Assembly (NCBI GenBank): GCA_024763135.1
Contig: JANTGD010000105.1
Coordinates: forward strand, 1-9,874
Length of the DNA: 9,874 nucleotides
Direction: 5' to 3'
Source of the DNA: Thiotrichales bacterium
GTDB taxonomy: Bacteria; Pseudomonadota; Gammaproteobacteria; UWMA-0217
A model generated the notes under the pieces. That model did not search any database. It was not told the origin of the DNA and saw only the letters and a program-made list of their open reading frames with translations. Shown piece by piece: positions 5,455 through 9,874 of this stretch (positions within the stretch are counted from its first letter, which is position 1; every line of letters begins with the position of its first letter). Both the position numbers and the translations under genes were made by a program.

Positions 5455-6051
5455 ATGGCCAAGCGCAGATCCGGAGCCTCTCGCGGACGAAAAAAAAATC
5501 CAAGCTCAGGGTGGGTTTATCTGTTCGCAGGCCTGTCGATCGGACTGCTCGTGGCGTTTTTGATCTATCTGCGCCAAGTCGAACCCAAAACCACCTCACA
5601 GCGCGCCTCGCCCCCTGCCGCACTGAAACCGCTGCAGCTTGATCTCAAGCCCGAACCCAAGCCCACCTTGCAGTTTCCTCAACCCGAACAGTCGCGCTTC
5701 GGTTTTTACAATGACCTGAAGCAACAGGACGTCAAAGCGCCGGTCAACGATTACCGCGACCCTAAAGCGAATGAACCTGTCCTCTTGCCATCACAAAAAT
5801 CACCCCCATCTCAGCGAAGTGGTACCTACCTGTTACAGGCGGGTTCATTTCGCCGCCATGCCGATGCCGATCGACGCAAGGCTGAGCTGGCGCTGTTGGG
5901 CATCCAGGGGCGCATTGAAAAGGTGCGAGTGGCGGATGGGGTTTGGCACCGTGTCCGTCTTGGCCCGTTTAATTCTTTAGAGCAGGCCAACCAGGTGCGC
6001 ACCCAGCTATTGAGTCAATCTATCAAAACGATCCTGATCAAATCCAAGTAG
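5455..6051 (+). CDS. SPOR-domain membrane protein (FtsN-like)
   Basis: A 198-residue bitopic inner-membrane protein. A basic cytoplasmic N-terminus (MAKRRSGASRGRKK) precedes one membrane segment at about 19-39 (GWVYLFAGLSIGLLVAFLIYL), giving an N-in, C-out topology. Residues 40-120 are a low-complexity periplasmic linker rich in P, K and Q with KPEPKP-like runs. Residues 123-198 form a SPOR domain (TYLLQAGSFR, then adjacent-strand elements WHRVRLGPF and a final helix). SPOR domains bind glycan strands lacking stem peptides at the division septum, so a cell-division or envelope role like FtsN is likely. The short length and lack of a clear FtsN essential helix mean the name ftsN is not assured. 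The ATG follows the argS stop by 3 bases; GGAG at 5439-5442 is a ribosome binding site with a rather long 12-base spacer. Confidence 0.9.
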   Translation: MAKRRSGASRGRKKNPSSGWVYLFAGLSIGLLVAFLIYLRQVEPKTTSQRASPPAALKPLQLDLKPEPKPTLQFPQPEQSRFGFYNDLKQQDVKAPVNDYRDPKANEPVLLPSQKSPPSQRSGTYLLQAGSFRRHADADRRKAELALLGIQGRIEKVRVADGVWHRVRLGPFNSLEQANQVRTQLLSQSIKTILIKSK

Positions 6052-9000
6052 TGCAACAACCCGAACTTAAAAAGCTGCGACGCTTGTTGCAGGCATGTCG
6101 GCGGGCCGACTTTCATCGTTTCTCCCGCCGCCTCAAGAATCTACAAACCAAAGCAGATGCCGCAGCGCTCACGCGGCTCGCGCGCGACATCGATATTTCC
6201 CGCAAGCAGCGCAGTTGGCGCCTAAACAATCGGCCTCAGTGCGAGTATCCAGAAACGCTGCCGGTCAGCGCCCGCCGAGCCGATATTGCCGCCGCAATTG
6301 CTGAGCATCAGGTGGTTTTGGTCTGTGGCGAAACCGGCTCCGGTAAAACCACCCAATTACCCAAAATCTGCCTTGAGCTCGGGCGCGGAGTAGATGGTCT
6401 GATCGGCCATACTCAGCCGCGCCGACTGGCAGCCCGCGCGGTGGCCAGCCGCCTGGCCGAAGAACTCCACTCATCGGTTGGAGAGGTCGTCGGTTACAAA
6501 GTACGGTTCACCGACCAAGTGAGCCAGACGAGCTTTGTTAAACTCATGACCGACGGTATTTTACTGGCCGAGATCCAGCGTGATCGCTGGTTGAACCAAT
6601 ATGACACCTTGATCATCGATGAGGCGCACGAACGCAGCCTGAATATCGATTTTTTATTGGGCTATCTCAAGCAACTGCTGCCCCGGCGCCCCGATCTCAA
6701 ACTGATCATCACATCAGCCACGATTGATGCCGAACGTATCGCAGAACACTTTGACCAGGCGCCCATTATTGAGGTATCCGGACGCAACTGGCCGGTGGAG
6801 ATCAGATACCGCCCGCTGAGCAATCCAGGTGCAGAGCGTGGCGAACAGGATCTTGCTACCGCAGTCGAAACAGCCATCGACGAACTGCTGAGCCAGGCGC
6901 CCGGGGATATCTTGGTGTTTCTGCCAGGGGAACGGGAAATCCATGAACTCTCCCATGCCTTGCGCGGACAACGCGACCGTCTTGAGATTCTGCCACTGTA
7001 TGCGCGGTTGCCTGCCGCCGAACAGCAAAAGATTTTTCGCAACTCCGGCGGCACCAGACAGCGTGTCGTGCTCACCACCAATGTGGCGGAGACCTCCCTG
7101 ACAGTCCCCGGTATCCGTTATGTCATCGATACGGGGCTGGCGCGCATTTCCCGATACTCCTGGCGCGCCAAAATTCAACGTCTGCCCATCGAAAAGGTTT
7201 CCCAGGCATCTGCAAATCAACGCGCGGGGCGCTGCGGTCGTACCGGCCCCGGTATCTGCATCCGTCTCTACGACGAGGCCGATTTTGCATTGCGCCCTGA
7301 ATTTACAGAAGCGGAGATTCTACGCACCAATCTCGCGGCCGTGATTCTACAAATGGCGGCCCTCAAATTGGGCGAGGTACAACACTTTCCCTTCATCGAT
7401 GCACCAGATCCACGTTTGATCAAGGATGGCTATCGCTTACTTGCTGAGCTGCAGGCGGTGGATGCACGCCATAATTTGACGCCAATCGGCAAACAGCTTG
7501 CCCGTCTGCCGATCGACCCCCGCCTGGGTCGCATGCTGATTGCTGCCGATCAACTGGGCGCACTGCATGAAGTCTTGATCATTACTACCGCATTAGCAGC
7601 CCAGGATCCCCGGGACCGTCCCCGTGACAAACAGCAAATGGCGGATGAATCGCATCGGCGCTTCAACGACAAACAGTCCGACTTCCTCGGGCTCGTCAAG
7701 CTATGGCACTACCTGGAGGAGCAGTTCGAAGCGCACTCACGCTCCGCGATGCGCAAGCTCTGCGGACAGGAATTCATTAGTTTCCGCCGTTGGCGCGAAT
7801 GGCACGATACCCATCGCCAGCTGAAACTTGCCTGTGCAGAGCTGGGATTACGGCACAATGAGAAATCCGCCAGCTATGCGGCGATCCATAAAGCGCTGCT
7901 GACCGGCCTGCTCGACCAACTCGGGCTCAAGGAGAAGAAACAAGCCTACCAAGGTAGCCGTAATCGAAAGTTCTGGCTATTCCCGGGCTCTGCGCTGCAC
8001 ACCCGCCCTCCCAAGTGGGTGATGGCGGCAGAAATCGTCGAAACCAGCAAACTTTACGCGCGCACCGCTGCAAGAATCCAACCGGAATGGGTAGAGGAAC
8101 TGGGCGCCCATCTACTCAAGCACAGTTATAGTGAACCGCATTGGCAGACAAAATCGGCACGGGTCGGTGGCTATGAAAAGCTCACTCTGCAAGGGCTGAT
8201 TATCAACCCAAAGAAGCCCGTCAACTACGCCCGTATCGATCCTGTATATGCTCGGGAAATCTTTATCCGTCATGCCTTGGTCTACGGCGAGTATCGGGCA
8301 AGACATAGCGTTGTCGAAGACAATCTCGCGCTATGGCGGCACATTGAGGCGGAAGAGATCCGCACGCGCCGACGCGACATTCTGGTGGATGAAACCGTGT
8401 TGTTCGAATTTTATGCCCAGCGCCTGCCAGACGATATTCACAGTGGTGCCAGTTTTGAACGCTGGTTGAAAGATCCCGAACATGCTGCTGCCATACGCCT
8501 CACTGAAGCGCAGTTGCGCCGCGCAGACGTGCAATCGCCAGATCCCAACGATTTCCCCACCCATTGGCAGCAAGCTAACCTGCGTCTCCCGCTGCTCTAT
8601 CATTTCGAACCCGGGGCAGCAGACGATGGCATCACCTTACGTATCCCCCTCGGGCTGATCAGAAAAATCGATACAGATCGTTGCGAATGGCTCGTGCCGG
8701 GACTATTGGAAGAGAAACTTCTGGCACTCATCAAAGCCCTGCCCAAGGCACAGCGCCGGCATTTTGTACCAGCCCCTGATTTTGCTCGCGCTGCACGCCA
8801 AGCATTGACACCTTACCAGGGAGTGTTGACCGATGAGCTGAGCCGCGTGCTCAATAAGATGACCGGCTTTGCAGTCCCACCGCGTGACTGGCGGATCGCA
8901 TCGCTGCCCACGCACTTACGTATGCGTTTTGAACTAGTCGATGATCAGCGCCGTGTGCTTGCAGCAGGCAGAGATCTGGACGCGCTGAGCGCGCAAACCC

Positions 9001-9874
9001 AGGCATTCAAAGAAACACCCCGGCAACCGCCACAAGCAAACCGGTTCGAACGCGATGACGTTCGCGACTGGGATTTCGGTGATTTACCCCCCCATATCGC
9101 GTGTGAAGCGTCAGGTTATACCATTGAGCGCTATCCTGCGTTGCACGCCACCGCACGCGACCGGGCCGAATTACGCCTCTTCGACACCCCAGAAGAGGCT
9201 CTGCGCGCGATGCCCGCTGGTTTGTGCGTACTGATCAAGAAACGCTTGAAAGATGAACTGCGATATCTCGACCGACACCTGCCTGGCATCGCTCAGTCGT
9301 GCCTGCTGTTCAGTCCCGTGGGGAGCTGTCAGGTGCTCAAAGACGATATTATCTCTGCAGCAATTCAGTATTGCTTCATCGAAACCCAGCCCACGCCTAC
9401 GTCACAAGCGGATTTCAATGCCATGGTCGATACCGGTAGAAAACAACTGCAAAATGAAGCGTTTGCACTGGCAGCGCTGCTGTCCGAGGCACTGCCTATT
9501 TATCACCGCATTCAAAAACGCATCAAAGGTAACCTGCCCCTGTCTTGGGTAGAAGCCGTCGCAGACATCAAAACTCAACTCGATGCGCTCATCTACCCCG
9601 GATTCTTGACCGCAACGCCAAAAGAGTGGGTCAGCGAACTCCCACGCTATCTACTGGGAATCGATAAGCGCCTGGATAAACTCAGCCAAGCACCCGACCG
9701 CGATCGCATGCGTAGAGTGGAAATCGCGGATCTGGAACAAAAAGCCACCCGCCTCGTCAGTGACGGATCACAGCCAGCGACTCAGGCGCTCGATCGATTT
9801 CGCTGGCTGTTGGAAGAGCTGCGAATTTCTCTGTTCGCTCAAGAACTCGGAACCCGGGAGAAAGTGTCCTGCAA
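6051..9874 (+). CDS. hrpA: HrpA-type DEAH-box ATP-dependent RNA helicase, 3' end outside the window
   Basis: The visible part is 1274 codons and open to the right edge; E. coli HrpA is about 1300 residues, so only the last few residues are missing. In order it has an N-terminal helical segment with FHRFSRRLKNLQ, Walker A GETGSGKT at 93-100, the DEAH box at 190-193, SAT at 222-224, the second RecA lobe with NVAETSLTVPGI and motif VI QRAGRCGR at 390-397, then HA2/winged-helix, OB-fold and the long C-terminal DUF3418-type region specific to HrpA. The visible end EELRISLFAQEL matches the family C-terminus. DEAH helicases unwind RNA; E. coli HrpA has been linked to fimbrial mRNA processing and to rescue of collided ribosomes. 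The start is GTG 6051, whose G is the last base of the SPOR stop (TAGTG), which suggests translational coupling. No frameshift or internal stop was found on reading the whole frame. Confidence 0.95.
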   Translation, partial: MQQPELKKLRRLLQACRRADFHRFSRRLKNLQTKADAAALTRLARDIDISRKQRSWRLNNRPQCEYPETLPVSARRADIAAAIAEHQVVLVCGETGSGKTTQLPKICLELGRGVDGLIGHTQPRRLAARAVASRLAEELHSSVGEVVGYKVRFTDQVSQTSFVKLMTDGILLAEIQRDRWLNQYDTLIIDEAHERSLNIDFLLGYLKQLLPRRPDLKLIITSATIDAERIAEHFDQAPIIEVSGRNWPVEIRYRPLSNPGAERGEQDLATAVETAIDELLSQAPGDILVFLPGEREIHELSHALRGQRDRLEILPLYARLPAAEQQKIFRNSGGTRQRVVLTTNVAETSLTVPGIRYVIDTGLARISRYSWRAKIQRLPIEKVSQASANQRAGRCGRTGPGICIRLYDEADFALRPEFTEAEILRTNLAAVILQMAALKLGEVQHFPFIDAPDPRLIKDGYRLLAELQAVDARHNLTPIGKQLARLPIDPRLGRMLIAADQLGALHEVLIITTALAAQDPRDRPRDKQQMADESHRRFNDKQSDFLGLVKLWHYLEEQFEAHSRSAMRKLCGQEFISFRRWREWHDTHRQLKLACAELGLRHNEKSASYAAIHKALLTGLLDQLGLKEKKQAYQGSRNRKFWLFPGSALHTRPPKWVMAAEIVETSKLYARTAARIQPEWVEELGAHLLKHSYSEPHWQTKSARVGGYEKLTLQGLIINPKKPVNYARIDPVYAREIFIRHALVYGEYRARHSVVEDNLALWRHIEAEEIRTRRRDILVDETVLFEFYAQRLPDDIHSGASFERWLKDPEHAAAIRLTEAQLRRADVQSPDPNDFPTHWQQANLRLPLLYHFEPGAADDGITLRIPLGLIRKIDTDRCEWLVPGLLEEKLLALIKALPKAQRRHFVPAPDFARAARQALTPYQGVLTDELSRVLNKMTGFAVPPRDWRIASLPTHLRMRFELVDDQRRVLAAGRDLDALSAQTQAFKETPRQPPQANRFERDDVRDWDFGDLPPHIACEASGYTIERYPALHATARDRAELRLFDTPEEALRAMPAGLCVLIKKRLKDELRYLDRHLPGIAQSCLLFSPVGSCQVLKDDIISAAIQYCFIETQPTPTSQADFNAMVDTGRKQLQNEAFALAALLSEALPIYHRIQKRIKGNLPLSWVEAVADIKTQLDALIYPGFLTATPKEWVSELPRYLLGIDKRLDKLSQAPDRDRMRRVEIADLEQKATRLVSDGSQPATQALDRFRWLLEELRISLFAQELGTREKVSC

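Noticed and set aside
6051..9874. Possible frameshift or break in hrpA
   Set aside because: Reading the whole frame by eye showed no stop and continuous family-like sequence; only the window edge truncates it.

Overview
The window comes from a bacterial chromosome, most likely a gammaproteobacterium. The evidence is the gene order priA-argS-SPOR protein, as in Pseudomonas-type genomes, an ArgRS of the Pseudomonas-like type, a long HrpA-type DEAH helicase, and a divergent gene for an exported small outer-membrane beta-barrel. Coding DNA looks moderately GC-rich. No transposase, phage gene, tRNA, rRNA or CRISPR array was seen.

Layout. Positions 1-595 are on the minus strand: a 176-residue outer-membrane beta-barrel protein, followed by the first 17 codons of a second gene that runs off the left edge. 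Positions 596-1377 hold no gene I can support, but they are not empty. They contain dyads, a short coding-like relic, a very AT-rich stretch (25 G/C in 100 bases at 1141-1240) and a cluster of DnaA-box 9-mers, including two perfect boxes facing each other at 1294-1316. Positions 1378-3606 encode PriA, the replication-restart helicase. Positions 3700-5451 encode arginyl-tRNA synthetase. A membrane-anchored SPOR-domain protein follows 3 bases later (5455-6051), and HrpA begins on a GTG that shares one base with the SPOR stop (6051 to the right edge, nearly complete).

How the parts fit. argS, the SPOR gene and hrpA are packed as one likely operon. priA is separated from argS by 93 bases containing a hairpin and a plausible promoter. 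The most notable part is the divergent intergenic region. DnaA boxes, an AT-rich 13-mer-like segment and genes pointing outward on both sides are the ingredients of a replication origin or another DnaA-controlled locus, placed directly before a replication-restart gene. Three readings remain open: oriC, a DARS/datA-like DnaA-titrating or recycling site, or DnaA control of priA transcription.
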